A stretch of 64,000 nucleotides of DNA from Haloarcula halobia (lineage in GTDB: Archaea > Halobacteriota > Halobacteria > Halobacteriales > Haloarculaceae). Location: assembly GCF_029338255.1 (NCBI RefSeq), contig NZ_CP119787.1:1488001-1552000 (forward strand). The letters are read 5' to 3'. The position numbers and the translations under genes are program-made. Of the stretch, positions 25,269 to 33,524 are shown in pieces. The notes beneath the pieces were generated by a model, which saw only the letters and a list, made by a program, of their open reading frames with translations, had not been told where the DNA came from and searched no databases. How positions within the stretch are numbered: position 1 is the stretch's first letter; each line of letters opens with the position of its first letter.

Positions 25269-27596
25269 ATGGAGTACGGCCTCGTCGGGCTCTGGCTCGC
25301 GCTCTACCTGTTGTTGCTCTACACCGGCGGGACCGTCGCGGCGTCGCTCTGCCCGCGCTTTGCCGACCGCGGCGCGGCGTTCGGCGTCCCGGTCGCAATC
25401 GGGATCCTGTGGCTCGCGACGTACTTCTTCGGTCGCCTCTCGCTCACGCTGGGCGTCTGGATCGGTCTCGTCGTGCTGGTCGCGACGGCCATCGGGCTCA
25501 CCTACCGGGGCGTCTCGGTGGACGAACGGGCGGCCGCCGAAGCGGCCGTCGTCTTCACGGTCGGGTTCCTGTTCGTCGTCTGGATTCGTGCGCTCGACCC
25601 CGCCATCGTCTCGCTCGGCGGCGAGAAGTTCCTCGACTTCGGGTTGCTCCAGTCGCTGCTGCGGGCCGACAGCCTCCCGCCCGAGGACATGTGGTTCGCC
25701 GGCGAACCGGTCGCGTACTACTACGGCGGCCACCTCGCCGCCTCGATACTGGCTCGGCTCACCGGGACGCCCGGCCAGTTCGCCTACAACCTCGCGCTCG
25801 CGGGGTTCTACGCGACGCTGGTGACGGCCGCCTACGGGCTCGCGGGGACCATCGCGGCCGACCGGGGCCTCCCGCGGCGACTCGCAGCGGGCCTGGGCGC
25901 GTTCTTCGTGGGCTTCGCGAGCAACCTCTCGACGCCCGCGCAGTTCGTCATCTGGCTGTTGCCCGGCGGCCTCCGACAGTCGGTGCTCGCGGCCACGGGC
26001 TACGAGCCACGGGGGCTGGCCGACGGCCCCGACGCGTTCAGTTACTGGGACGCGAGCCGGGTCATCACCGACGACGCCGGCGACTTTGTCACCTACGAAC
26101 CCTCGGCGGCGTTCGTCATCGACGAGTTCCCGCTGTTCGCCTGGCTCAACGGCGACCTCCACGCCCACATGATGAGCACGGGCTTCCTGTTGCTCGTCGC
26201 GGCGCTCTGTCTCAGTTACGTCCAGACGCCCGAGACGGAGCGGCGCCGACGCCTCGCCCTGTTGTTCGGCGCGATACCGGCGGTCGGTGGCGTCGTCGCG
26301 GTCACGAGCACCTGGTCGTTCCCGTCGGTCGGCGGCCTCGTCTTCCTGACTGTCGCGGTGGCACCGGCCGATCCGGCGTCGCTCCTGCCGGCCGGTCTCC
26401 GGGCCCGGATTCCCTCGGCGGGTGTCTCTCACGAACTGACTCGAGTCGGCCTCGCCCTTTCGGTCGCTGCCGCGGTCCTCCTCGTCGGCCTGCTCTGGTC
26501 GCTCCCCTTCTGGCTCGGGCCCGCCAGCGGCCGCGAGATCGCCGTCCTCCCGGACCGCATCTCGCTGGTGGAACTGCTCTCGGTCCACGGCCCCTTCGTC
26601 GTCCCGTTCGCGCTGTACCTGTACGCGCGACTCGGTCGCGGGGTCGGGACCGCCCGGGCCCGCCTCGTCGGCGCGGCGACGCTCGCCCTCGTCGCCGTCA
26701 CCGCCGTCCTCGACGCCGTCGCGGTCGGCGTCCTCGTTCCCCTGCTGGTGGGGACGTGGCTACTGGCGCGCTCGCCCGCGCTCGAACAGTCCGTCGCTGC
26801 CGTCCCCGCCCTGGCCGACGGCGGCGACCGCCCGGTGGGCTTCGAGGCGGTTCTCGTGCTCGCCGGCGCCGGCCTGGTCTTGCTCGTCGAGTTCGTCTTC
26901 GTCAGGGAGAACATCGGCCGGATGAACACCGTGTTCAAGACCTACATGCAGGTGTGGATCCTCTGGGGCGTCGCCGTCGGGCCGGTACTCGCGTGGCTCC
27001 TGACGCGCTGGCGACCCGAGCGGCCGGCGGCACTCGATGGGACACACTGGGTCCGCCCGGCGACGACGGTGTTCGTGACGCTACTGGTCCTCTCGACGTC
27101 GCTGTACGGCGCCTTCGCGCTCGCGAACCACGCCGAGCGGGGCGGGGACGCGACGCTGGACGGACTGGCACACCTGGAGCGGACCCAGCCAGTCGAAGCG
27201 GCGGCCATCCGGTGGCTCGACGCGACCGTCGAGGGCCGCCCGACGATGGTCACGGCAGCGCCGGCCGACTACGGGTGGGATCCGGCCGAGGGCGAGGGCG
27301 CGAGTGCGCCGGCGAGCCTGACGGGCATCCCCACCGTCGCCGGGTGGACCCACGAGGCCCAGTACCGCAACCAGTCGGTCTACGACGCCCGCGTCGAGGA
27401 CGTTCGCACTATCTACACCGGCAGCGCCGACGCACAGATTCGTCTCCTCCGGGCCTACGACGTCCGCTACGTCTACGTCGGCCCGGCCGAGCGCAACCGC
27501 TACGGGGAGATAACGGTCGACCATCTCTCGGGTATCACGCCAGTGAGGCGCGCGGGTGACGTCGTGATCTATCGGGTCCACCCCGAGCAGCTGTAG
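25269..27596 (+). CDS. DUF2298 domain-containing membrane protein
   Basis: A 775-residue polytopic protein of the DUF2298 (YYY-type) family, shared by archaea and Chloroflexi. The hallmark triple tyrosine is visible in FAGEPVAYYYGGHLAASIL, and DEFPLFAWLNGDLHAHMM gives a conserved acidic/His loop. About 14 helices are followed by a C-terminal soluble domain (residues 630-775). The fold is expected to be GT-C-like. It is divergent from the GT2-GtrA pair with 98 bases between starts, consistent with a shared role in lipid-linked glycan handling. Reaction unknown. Confidence 0.85.
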   Translation: MEYGLVGLWLALYLLLLYTGGTVAASLCPRFADRGAAFGVPVAIGILWLATYFFGRLSLTLGVWIGLVVLVATAIGLTYRGVSVDERAAAEAAVVFTVGFLFVVWIRALDPAIVSLGGEKFLDFGLLQSLLRADSLPPEDMWFAGEPVAYYYGGHLAASILARLTGTPGQFAYNLALAGFYATLVTAAYGLAGTIAADRGLPRRLAAGLGAFFVGFASNLSTPAQFVIWLLPGGLRQSVLAATGYEPRGLADGPDAFSYWDASRVITDDAGDFVTYEPSAAFVIDEFPLFAWLNGDLHAHMMSTGFLLLVAALCLSYVQTPETERRRRLALLFGAIPAVGGVVAVTSTWSFPSVGGLVFLTVAVAPADPASLLPAGLRARIPSAGVSHELTRVGLALSVAAAVLLVGLLWSLPFWLGPASGREIAVLPDRISLVELLSVHGPFVVPFALYLYARLGRGVGTARARLVGAATLALVAVTAVLDAVAVGVLVPLLVGTWLLARSPALEQSVAAVPALADGGDRPVGFEAVLVLAGAGLVLLVEFVFVRENIGRMNTVFKTYMQVWILWGVAVGPVLAWLLTRWRPERPAALDGTHWVRPATTVFVTLLVLSTSLYGAFALANHAERGGDATLDGLAHLERTQPVEAAAIRWLDATVEGRPTMVTAAPADYGWDPAEGEGASAPASLTGIPTVAGWTHEAQYRNQSVYDARVEDVRTIYTGSADAQIRLLRAYDVRYVYVGPAERNRYGEITVDHLSGITPVRRAGDVVIYRVHPEQL

Positions 27597-27628
27597 GTCG
27601 GGCCGCCAAAAACCGGGTGTCGGGCCGC

Positions 27629-27901
27629 TCAGGCTTCGCCGGCGGCCGCGCCGCGCTCGCGGAGCACGGTGACGCCCTCGGCTTCGATGTCCTCGGTGTC
27701 GAGGTGCATCGGGATGTAGTCTTGCTTCTCGAAGGTCTCCTGTTCGTCCTCGCTCCCGATGGTACACCACAGCTGGGGCCGGTCGGGGCCGTGCCAGTCG
27801 CCCTGGCGCGCGACGGCGAACACCTCGTACTCCTCCCCGTCGTACTCGATGCGGCCGCCCTTCCGGAGGCCGGGGTCCCCGTGAATGATGAGTTTCTTCA
27901 T
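27629..27901 (-). CDS. HAH_0734 family protein
   Basis: A 90-residue haloarchaeal protein with MKKLIIHGDPGLRKGGRIEYDG and WCTIGSEDEQETFEKQDYIP, which fits the HAH_0734 family of small conserved proteins of unknown function. The start at 27901 matches the family; an open frame runs upstream through the promoter. The upstream region contains three tandem CGATATC units. No operon partner. Confidence 0.8.
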   Translation of the reverse strand: MKKLIIHGDPGLRKGGRIEYDGEEYEVFAVARQGDWHGPDRPQLWCTIGSEDEQETFEKQDYIPMHLDTEDIEAEGVTVLRERGAAAGEA

Positions 27902-27968
27902 GCCCAGGGGTTCGGAAACGGCGTACTTAGGGATATCGAAGGCGAGTCCGGCACCCGTGGGGGACCGT

Positions 27969-27989
27969 CGATATCCGATATCCGATATC
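27969..27989. repeat. Three tandem CGATATC units
   Basis: A 7-base unit repeated three times exactly, each with the palindrome GATATC, about 70 bases upstream of the HAH_0734 start codon. Could be a helical-phased protein binding array or a slippage product. Confidence 0.6.
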
Positions 27990-28086
27990 CGAGGCGGTTC
28001 GTCCGAGCGGCCCGGTCCGCTTCGACAGAACGTGTGATACGCGTGCGCCACGAGACCGAGGCCACTGGTGGCTGTCATCGTCCCCA

Positions 28087-29073
28087 TCAGCAGCGGTCGC
28101 GACTACTCGGGGCAAGTTCCCGGACCGTTCGCTCCCGGAGGTCGCGGCTCGCACCGAGCGGGATCGTGACGATGACGTCGTCGACTACGTCACGCGCAGC
28201 GAGACTCTCGAACTGCATACGGGCCTCGCTCGGACGACCGACGATTGCCAGCTGTCCCATCATCTCGTCGGTGACAGCGTTCCGGGCCGCGTCGCGGTCA
28301 CCGTCGCGCCAGGCGGCAGCGATTCGAGCGGCCTGGTCGGGAAAGGAGAGCGCCACGGCGTTCTCGTAGCCCTCGCTGCTTCCCACGTAGTACGCGAGGT
28401 GGTTGCGAACCGTCGTGACTGCCTCGTCGGTGTCCTCGCTCACCGCACACGGGACGTACGGCACGACGGAAATCTCACTCCGGTCCCGGCCCGCGTCGCT
28501 GGCGGTCTCGGCTACTGTCTCGTAGGTCGCTGCTAACTTCTCGAAGGGGATGTTGTGTGGCAACCAGCCGTCGGCGACGCGACCGGTCGCACGTCGATTC
28601 GCCGCACCGAGGGCGGCCGCGTAGACCGGGATGGATTGGTCTAAGGGCGGGAAGTCCGCGACCTGAAACACCTGCCCGTCGTAGGTCACCCGGTCGTCGC
28701 CGTCCAGGAACAGCTTGACGAGTTCGACGGTCTCGTGGAGTCGACGCGGCGGATTGTCGAAGGCCATCCCGTGGAGGTCGGTCACGGCTTTGGCCGTGCT
28801 CGTCCCGAGACCGAGTCGGACCCGGCCGGACGCGGCGCCAGCGAGGGTCGCCGCGGCCTGCGCCAACGTGGCCGGCGAGCGGCCGTAGACGTTGACGATA
28901 GCGGTCCCGAGGTCGAGCGTCTCCGTCTGTTCTGCGGCCGTGGTGAGCGTGACGAACGCGTCTCGGCCCCACAGTTCGCTCGCCCACAGCGACTCGTACC
29001 CCAGCGATTCTGCCCGGGCGGCGAACGCCGTGACGTCGTCGTGCTCCGCCGGAAGCAAGAGGCCTGCTGCCAT
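28087..29073 (-). CDS. LLM-class flavin/F420-dependent oxidoreductase
   Basis: A 328-residue bacterial-luciferase-like TIM barrel. GLLLPAEHDDVTAFAARAESLGYESLWASE, the central GLGTSTAKAV and VYAAALGAANRRATGRVADGWLP follow the F420-dependent methylene-H4MPT reductase/LLM pattern. Haloarchaea possess F420, so it is the probable cofactor. The ATG at 29073 begins the first beta strand; an upstream GTG/ATG is unlikely. Substrate unknown. It is transcribed away from the ribosomal cluster. Confidence 0.88.
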   Translation of the reverse strand: MAAGLLLPAEHDDVTAFAARAESLGYESLWASELWGRDAFVTLTTAAEQTETLDLGTAIVNVYGRSPATLAQAAATLAGAASGRVRLGLGTSTAKAVTDLHGMAFDNPPRRLHETVELVKLFLDGDDRVTYDGQVFQVADFPPLDQSIPVYAAALGAANRRATGRVADGWLPHNIPFEKLAATYETVAETASDAGRDRSEISVVPYVPCAVSEDTDEAVTTVRNHLAYYVGSSEGYENAVALSFPDQAARIAAAWRDGDRDAARNAVTDEMMGQLAIVGRPSEARMQFESLAARDVVDDVIVTIPLGASRDLRERTVRELAPSSRDRC

Positions 29074-29353
29074 GGTGACTCCACCGCTCCGGCGACGTAA
29101 TAACACTCCGCCGGGTCTCGACCCGCCAGCGAACCCGGCCGGCTAGCGATACGTGATACCGAGCACGGACGCCCCTGCACGCGGGACGCTGTCGTCACGG
29201 CTTCCGCAACATATCACGGGCCGTGGTGTGAACACGTCGTCCGTGGACTCGTCTGGCGTCCAGACGGCGACACGACGGCCGTTCGGGAGAGCGCAGTCGA
29301 GTACGTGCACGTCCACCAAACCACGCACGGCGGCCCGACTCCGAACCAAACGG
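29074..29353. other. Intergenic region with possible gene remnant
   Basis: Between the LLM oxidoreductase and rpl44e. On the minus strand, 29143-29300 reads VHVLDCALPNGRRVAVWTP, then RPVICCGSRDDSVP and AGASVLGITYR before a stop. This vaguely resembles the N-terminus of an alpha/beta hydrolase or acyltransferase with the rest missing. It is either a decayed gene fragment or chance; no promoter or ribosome site is convincing. Confidence 0.25.
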
Positions 29354-29361
29354 GTTTTAAG
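29354..29361 (+). promoter_or_regulatory. TATA box of the rpl44e operon
   Basis: GTTTTAAG, 36-43 bases before the L44e start codon, in a GC-rich setting; heads the translation-gene operon. Confidence 0.55.
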
Positions 29362-29396
29362 CGGCCACGCCAAATCGCTCCGTAAGGTCGATATCT

Positions 29397-29675
29397 ATGG
29401 AGATGCCGCGACGCTTTAACACGTACTGTCCGCACTGTAACGAGCACCACGAACACGAGGTCGAGAAGGTCCGTTCCGGCCGCGAGACCGGGATGAAGTG
29501 GATCGACCGCCAGCGCAAGCGCAACTCCGGCATCGGGAACGACGGCAAGTTCTCGAAGGTCCCGGGTGGCGACAAGCCCACCAAGAAGACGGACCTGAAG
29601 TACCGCTGCTCGGAGTGTGGGAAGGCCCACCTCCGCGAGGGATGGCGCGCCGGCCGACTCACCTTCCAGGAGTAA
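29397..29675 (+). CDS. rpl44e: 50S ribosomal protein L44e
   Basis: A 92-residue L44e (eL42) protein. [21 protein letters not shown] supplies the first Cys pair and [14 protein letters not shown] the second, forming the zinc site near the ribosomal E site. Length equals the archaeal norm. First gene of an operon with S27e, aIF2-alpha and Nop10, an arrangement conserved across archaea. Confidence 0.97.
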   Translation: MEMPRRFNTYCPHCNEHHEHEVEKVRSGRETGMKWIDRQRKRNSGIGNDGKFSKVPGGDKPTKKTDLKYRCSECGKAHLREGWRAGRLTFQE

Positions 29676-29677
29676 GC

Positions 29678-29851
29678 ATGGCAGGGAGCTTCATCACCGT
29701 CGCCTGTCCGGACTGCGAGAACGAACAGACCATCTTCGAGAAGGCCGCAAGCGAGGTCTCGTGTGCCGTCTGTGGCCACACGCTCGCCCGCCCGACCGGC
29801 GGGAAGGCCGACATCGAGGGCGAAGTGACCGCCGTCGTCGAGGCACGATAG
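29678..29851 (+). CDS. rps27e: 30S ribosomal protein S27e
   Basis: A 57-residue S27e (eS27) zinc ribbon protein, with C10-PD-C13 and C29-AV-C32. The ATG follows the L44e stop by 2 bases and a GGAG site overlaps that stop. Located between L44e and aIF2-alpha as in most archaea. Confidence 0.96.
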   Translation: MAGSFITVACPDCENEQTIFEKAASEVSCAVCGHTLARPTGGKADIEGEVTAVVEAR

Positions 29852-29852
29852 G

Positions 29853-30653
29853 ATGAAATACAGCGGCTGGCCGGAGCCCAGCGAACTCGTCGTGGGCAAG
29901 ATCGACGAGATAGAGGACTTCGGCGTGTTCGTCGACCTGGAGGAGTACGAGGGCAAGCGCGGGCTCGTCCACGTCTCGGAGGTCGCCAGCGGGTGGATCA
30001 AGAACGTCCGCGACCACGTCAACGAGGGCCAGACGGTCGTCGCGAAGGTCCTGGACGTCGACGAGAGCGCCCAGCAGATCGACCTCTCGATCAAGGACGT
30101 CAACGACCACCAGCGAAAGGAGAAGATACAGGAGTGGAAAAACGAGCAGAAGGCCGACAACTGGATGGAACTGGCCTTCGGCGAGGACTTAGACGACGAG
30201 ACCTACGGCGCCATCGCCAACGAACTGCTCGCCGAGTTCGGCTCGCTGTACGACGGCTTCGAGGCGGCGGCCATCCACGGCGAGAGCGCGCTCGAGGACA
30301 CGGACCTCGACGACGACGAGGTCGAGGCCATCGTCGAGACGGCGCGCAACAACGTCTCGGTGCCCTACGTCAACGTCACCGGCTACGTCGACCTGCGCTG
30401 TTCGACCAGTGGCGGCGTGGACGTCATCAAGGAGTCGCTCAAGGCGGCCGAGGGCAACGGCGAGGTTCCCGACGAGATCGAACTCGAGGTGACCTACGTC
30501 GGCTCCCCCGAGTACCGGATCCAGGTGCGAGCGCCCGACTACAAGACGGCCGAGAGCGAGCTCGAAGCGAGCGCGGACCGCGCGCGGGCCGTCGTCGAGG
30601 CCGAGGGCGGCACCGCCGAGTTCCACCGCGAGCGCCACGAAGACGACGAGTAG
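29853..30653 (+). CDS. Translation initiation factor aIF2 subunit alpha
   Basis: A 266-residue aIF2-alpha. The N-terminal S1/OB domain (residues 8-85: [29 protein letters not shown]) is followed by a helical domain and a C-terminal alpha/beta domain ([25 protein letters not shown]) that binds aIF2-gamma. The factor delivers initiator tRNA to the small subunit. The gene begins one base after the S27e stop. Full length. Confidence 0.96.
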   Translation: MKYSGWPEPSELVVGKIDEIEDFGVFVDLEEYEGKRGLVHVSEVASGWIKNVRDHVNEGQTVVAKVLDVDESAQQIDLSIKDVNDHQRKEKIQEWKNEQKADNWMELAFGEDLDDETYGAIANELLAEFGSLYDGFEAAAIHGESALEDTDLDDDEVEAIVETARNNVSVPYVNVTGYVDLRCSTSGGVDVIKESLKAAEGNGEVPDEIELEVTYVGSPEYRIQVRAPDYKTAESELEASADRARAVVEAEGGTAEFHRERHEDDE

Positions 30654-30657
30654 GGCG

Positions 30658-30840
30658 ATGAAATCCGACATCCGGGTGTGCTCGGACTGGGAGACGGCAC
30701 ACGAGCGCCCGGTGTACACGCTCTCGGCGACGTGTCCCGACTGCGGGGCCGAGGCGATAAACAGCGCCCCGGCGCCGTTCGATCCGACCGATCGGTACGG
30801 CGAGTATCGACGTTCTCTTAAGCGCCGCCGCCGGGAATAG
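30658..30840 (+). CDS. nop10: H/ACA ribonucleoprotein protein Nop10
   Basis: A 60-residue Nop10. The zinc ribbon in this archaeal group is partly reduced: C7 and C23-xx-C26 are visible, so one canonical Cys is replaced. The segment TLSATCPDCGAEAINSAPAPF, then DPTDRYGEYRR, is diagnostic of Nop10, which bridges Cbf5 in the pseudouridylation complex. It follows aIF2-alpha by 4 bases in the conserved archaeal order. Confidence 0.95.
   Translation: MKSDIRVCSDWETAHERPVYTLSATCPDCGAEAINSAPAPFDPTDRYGEYRRSLKRRRRE
30815..30822 (+). promoter_or_regulatory. TATA-like element upstream of PAC2 gene
   Basis: CTCTTAAG lies inside the end of nop10, 24-31 bases before the PAC2 start, so the PAC2 gene may be transcribed both from the operon and from this internal promoter. 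Confidence 0.45.
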
Positions 30841-30845
30841 CGGGT

Positions 30846-31604
30846 ATGGACGAATTCGACATCGAAGTGGCGGCGGACCCGACCCTCGAGGACCCGGTGC
30901 TCATCGAGGGACTTCCCGGGGTTGGCCACGTCGGCAAACTCGCTGCGGAGCACCTGCTCGAGGAACTGGACAGCGAACTGGTCCGGCGGGTCTACTCGAC
31001 GCACTTCCCGCCACAGGTCACCATCGACGAGGGGCGCGCACAGCTGGCCTCCGCGGAGTTCCACGCCGTCCGGACCGAGCAGGGCCCGGACCTGCTGGTC
31101 CTCTCGGGTGACCACCAGGCACAGGACAACCAGGGCCACTACGGCCTGACCGACACCTTCCTCGACGTCGCCGCGGACTTCGGCGTCCAGCGGGTGTACG
31201 CACTCGGTGGCGTGCCCACCGGCGAACTCATCGAGGAGTACGACGTGCTGGGCGCGACCACCACCGACGAGTTCGCCGACGAACTCGAAGCGGCCGGCGT
31301 CGAGTTCCGCGAGGACGAACCGGCCGGCGGTATCGTCGGCGTCTCGGGCCTGCTGCTGGGCCTCTCCGAGCGACGGGACCTCCCCGCGACCTGTCTCATG
31401 GGCGAGACCTCCGGGTACCTCGTCGACCCCAAGAGCGCCCAGGCCGTCCTCGAGGTCCTCCAGGAGATGATCGGCTTCGACGTCGACTACGCGTCGCTGG
31501 AGGAGCGCGCCGACGAGATGGAGGAGGTCGTCCGCAAGATACAGGAGATGGAGGGGCAGAACGCACCGGCCCCGTCCGACGAGGACCTCCGCTACATCGG
31601 CTGA
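30846..31604 (+). CDS. Proteasome assembly chaperone family protein (PAC2 family)
   Basis: A 252-residue PAC2-fold protein: LIEGLPGVGHVGKLAAEHLLEEL at residues 20-42, then PDLLVLSGDHQAQDNQGHYGLTD and YALGGVPTGE. Archaeal members are proposed proteasome-assembly chaperones, usually found as here beside nop10. The C-terminal 30 residues are an acidic coiled segment (MEEVVRKIQEMEG). It starts 5 bases after nop10. Confidence 0.9.
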   Translation: MDEFDIEVAADPTLEDPVLIEGLPGVGHVGKLAAEHLLEELDSELVRRVYSTHFPPQVTIDEGRAQLASAEFHAVRTEQGPDLLVLSGDHQAQDNQGHYGLTDTFLDVAADFGVQRVYALGGVPTGELIEEYDVLGATTTDEFADELEAAGVEFREDEPAGGIVGVSGLLLGLSERRDLPATCLMGETSGYLVDPKSAQAVLEVLQEMIGFDVDYASLEERADEMEEVVRKIQEMEGQNAPAPSDEDLRYIG

Positions 31605-31650
31605 GACGGGCAGCGAGCATTTCTTTACCGCTCGGTTCCAACGCTGGCGC

Positions 31651-32250
31651 GTGCAAAGCGCACTGGGGACGCTGCCGGACTGGCTGACCATGGGACTCCT
31701 GCTCGGGGGTGGGTTTAGCCTCGCCGTCGCGGTCGTCTTCGTGGCCGCAGACCGCCTGTTCCCGACCGAGCGACCGGCCCGACAGCTGTACGACGGCGGC
31801 GAGACCAAGCGCCGGACCGAGCTCCGCGAGTACCTGCGGGCGATCGACGAGCAGTTCGCCGAGAACCACTTCGTCGAGGGCCAGCACGTCGCCTTCTACC
31901 TGCCCGAACGCGACGTCGCCATCACGTTCGACGCCCGGGCGTACTACCGCATCGAGCGCTCGCCGACGATTCCGGTGCTGGTCGAACACGAGATGCCGGG
32001 CGTGCAACTGGGGGCGCGCCTCCCCTTCGACGTCCCGGAGGTCGACCTGGGGCCGGACCCGAAGACGCAGGTCCACCCGACGGTGCAGGCGTTCGCCGAA
32101 CTGGGCCTCCAGCAGACCGCCACCATCGACGAGGTGAAGTCGGCCTACCGGCGTCGCGTCAAGGAGGTCCACCCGGACCACGGGGGCGACGAGGCCGAAT
32201 TCAAGCGCGTCCGCGAGGCATACACGACGGCCAAGCAGCACGCGTCGTAG
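31651..32250 (+). CDS. Membrane-anchored J-domain protein
   Basis: A 199-residue protein with one N-terminal helix (WLTMGLLLGGGFSLAVAVVFVAA), a central domain unique to haloarchaea, and a C-terminal J-domain fragment (residues 140-197) with the HPD tripeptide in KEVHPDHGGDEAEFKRV. J domains stimulate DnaK ATPase; this one would do so at the membrane. The GTG start at 31651 is supported by TTTCTTTACC about 28 bases upstream. Single gene. Confidence 0.82.
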   Translation: MQSALGTLPDWLTMGLLLGGGFSLAVAVVFVAADRLFPTERPARQLYDGGETKRRTELREYLRAIDEQFAENHFVEGQHVAFYLPERDVAITFDARAYYRIERSPTIPVLVEHEMPGVQLGARLPFDVPEVDLGPDPKTQVHPTVQAFAELGLQQTATIDEVKSAYRRRVKEVHPDHGGDEAEFKRVREAYTTAKQHAS

Positions 32251-33072
32251 TCACGGCTCGGGCGACGGGTAGTTCCCTCGGCCGGTCTCGGTGTACCCCG
32301 ACGCCGTAATCCACCCGTCCTGTGGCCCGGTCGCCCGCGCGTGGACCCTGTCCTGATAGTCGTTGCCCGTCCACCCGCCGGTGAACCACTCGTTGGCCCC
32401 CGTGACAGACACTGTGCTCTCGACCAGCGCGTCGTCGCTCGTCTTGTAGTCGAGATACACCGGCGCGTCGTACCTGTAACAGACCGCCTCGTCGTGATAG
32501 GGGAGCGTACACTCGGTCAGGTCGCGCGCGACGCCCTCGCCGTAGAGCGTCGGCGAGACGCCGACCGGGTCGCGCGTCTCGATGGGGTAGGTCGCGTCGA
32601 CCGAGATCGTCCTCGCGACGGTCCGCCGGTCCCGTTTGGCGTGGTCCGGGTTCTCGGGGTCGTACTCCGCCTCGGAGATCTCCTCCTGGCGACCCAGCCC
32701 GTCTTCCTCCACGTACCGGAAGTAGCGAGTCTCGACGGTCAAGCGCTCGGTCGTGAGCTCGAGCATCGGTCCGCGCTCGGTCTCGACGACCGACGCGTCG
32801 AACGTCTCGCCTGCCCCCTGGCCCCCGGAGTCGAAGTCCGCGGCGAAGGTGCCGTTCGGGGCGACCTCACCCGCGTCGACCGGGGACTCACCGTCGACGA
32901 GCGGCAGTGGCACGCGGACGGTCACGTTCCGGAGGGTCTCGTTGGCGTCGACGCCGACGCTGTACTCGTAGGTGCTGGTGTAACTGTCCGGGTTCGGGCC
33001 GAAGAACGAACAGCCGGCGGTCACGGCGAGACAGGCGACGAGCAGGAGGGTGAGTGGGGGGCTGGCGGACAT
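32251..33072 (-). CDS. Secreted lipoprotein, function unknown
   Basis: A 273-residue protein with a lipobox signal (residues 1-21, ending LAVTAGC), so Cys21 is likely lipid-modified. The mature part is acidic and beta-rich, with two Cys near residue 190-200 (DLTECTLPYHDEAVCYRY) that could form a disulfide. I recognise no family. Its stop abuts the J-domain gene stop (convergent). Haloarchaeal lipoproteins are usually substrate binding or envelope proteins, but nothing here defines the role. Confidence 0.75.
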   Translation of the reverse strand: MSASPPLTLLLVACLAVTAGCSFFGPNPDSYTSTYEYSVGVDANETLRNVTVRVPLPLVDGESPVDAGEVAPNGTFAADFDSGGQGAGETFDASVVETERGPMLELTTERLTVETRYFRYVEEDGLGRQEEISEAEYDPENPDHAKRDRRTVARTISVDATYPIETRDPVGVSPTLYGEGVARDLTECTLPYHDEAVCYRYDAPVYLDYKTSDDALVESTVSVTGANEWFTGGWTGNDYQDRVHARATGPQDGWITASGYTETGRGNYPSPEP

Positions 33073-33289
33073 GGATGGCGAGTGGTTCGATGGGACGAAT
33101 TGACAGCCACCTCACAAAACTGTTCGGGGCTTTTACCCGCAGTGTTTCGTCAAGAGATTAAGATCGTAACCAGCCGGAAAACCCCGACTGACTGAACTCG
33201 GAGGCCTCGATGCGGTCCTAACCCACTACGTTCGTTGCGGTCCTTACGTCGGCCGCCGTCCTCAGAAATCGGAGATTGCTGCTGGGCTG

Positions 33290-33310
33290 CGCAAGAGCTG
33301 TGCTCTTGCG
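33290..33310. repeat. Perfect 9-bp hairpin
   Basis: CGCAAGAGC and GCTCTTGCG separated by TGT. It could be a terminator or processing site; lies about 65 bases upstream of the repeat element. Confidence 0.55.
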
Positions 33311-33374
33311 AACGTCGTTCAGCCTGCCGCTCTTTCCAGTCCCACCCAAGCCCGCTGGTCAGTTGGCATGGGCG

Positions 33375-33488
33375 GGAATGAAAGGGGCTGCGCTCTCAGC
33401 GAACCCCGGCGACGCAAGCACCGCAGTGAGGCAACGAACGAGGAGCGCAGCGAGTCCCGGCAGCTGAGAGCGCGGGGGATTTCTGGCT
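33375..33488 (+). repeat. Intergenic hairpin element, copy 1
   Basis: Order: GGGAATGAAAGGGGC, 11-bp arm GCGCTCTCAGC (33390-33400), central part with GAGCGCAGCGAGTC, arm GCTGAGAGCGC (33463-33473), then GGGGATTTCTGGCT. Copy 2 keeps the flanks and the centre but has a different pair of arms that still match each other, implying conserved structure. Confidence 0.6.
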
Positions 33489-33524
33489 CTACAACCCGAA
33501 TACGGCGAAAGTAAATACTGCTAG

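Larger units (their letters stand above)
33073..33524. other. Intergenic region with hairpins and repeat element copy 1
   Basis: No coding signal. It holds a compact 9-bp hairpin (33290-33310) and a longer structured element (33375-33488) that has a divergent relative at 39322-39435. Confidence 0.6.

Noticed and set aside
25263-26588. Minus-strand 441-residue frame opposite the DUF2298 gene
   Set aside because: Highly charged low-complexity product and a well-supported gene on the other strand.
29153-29419. Plus-strand 88-residue frame before rpl44e
   Set aside because: It overlaps the L44e start in another frame and has Ser/Thr/Arg-rich shadow composition.
33276-33467. Plus-strand 63-residue frame in the intergenic region
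   Set aside because: It spans both hairpins and the repeat element, and the product has no haloarchaeal composition.
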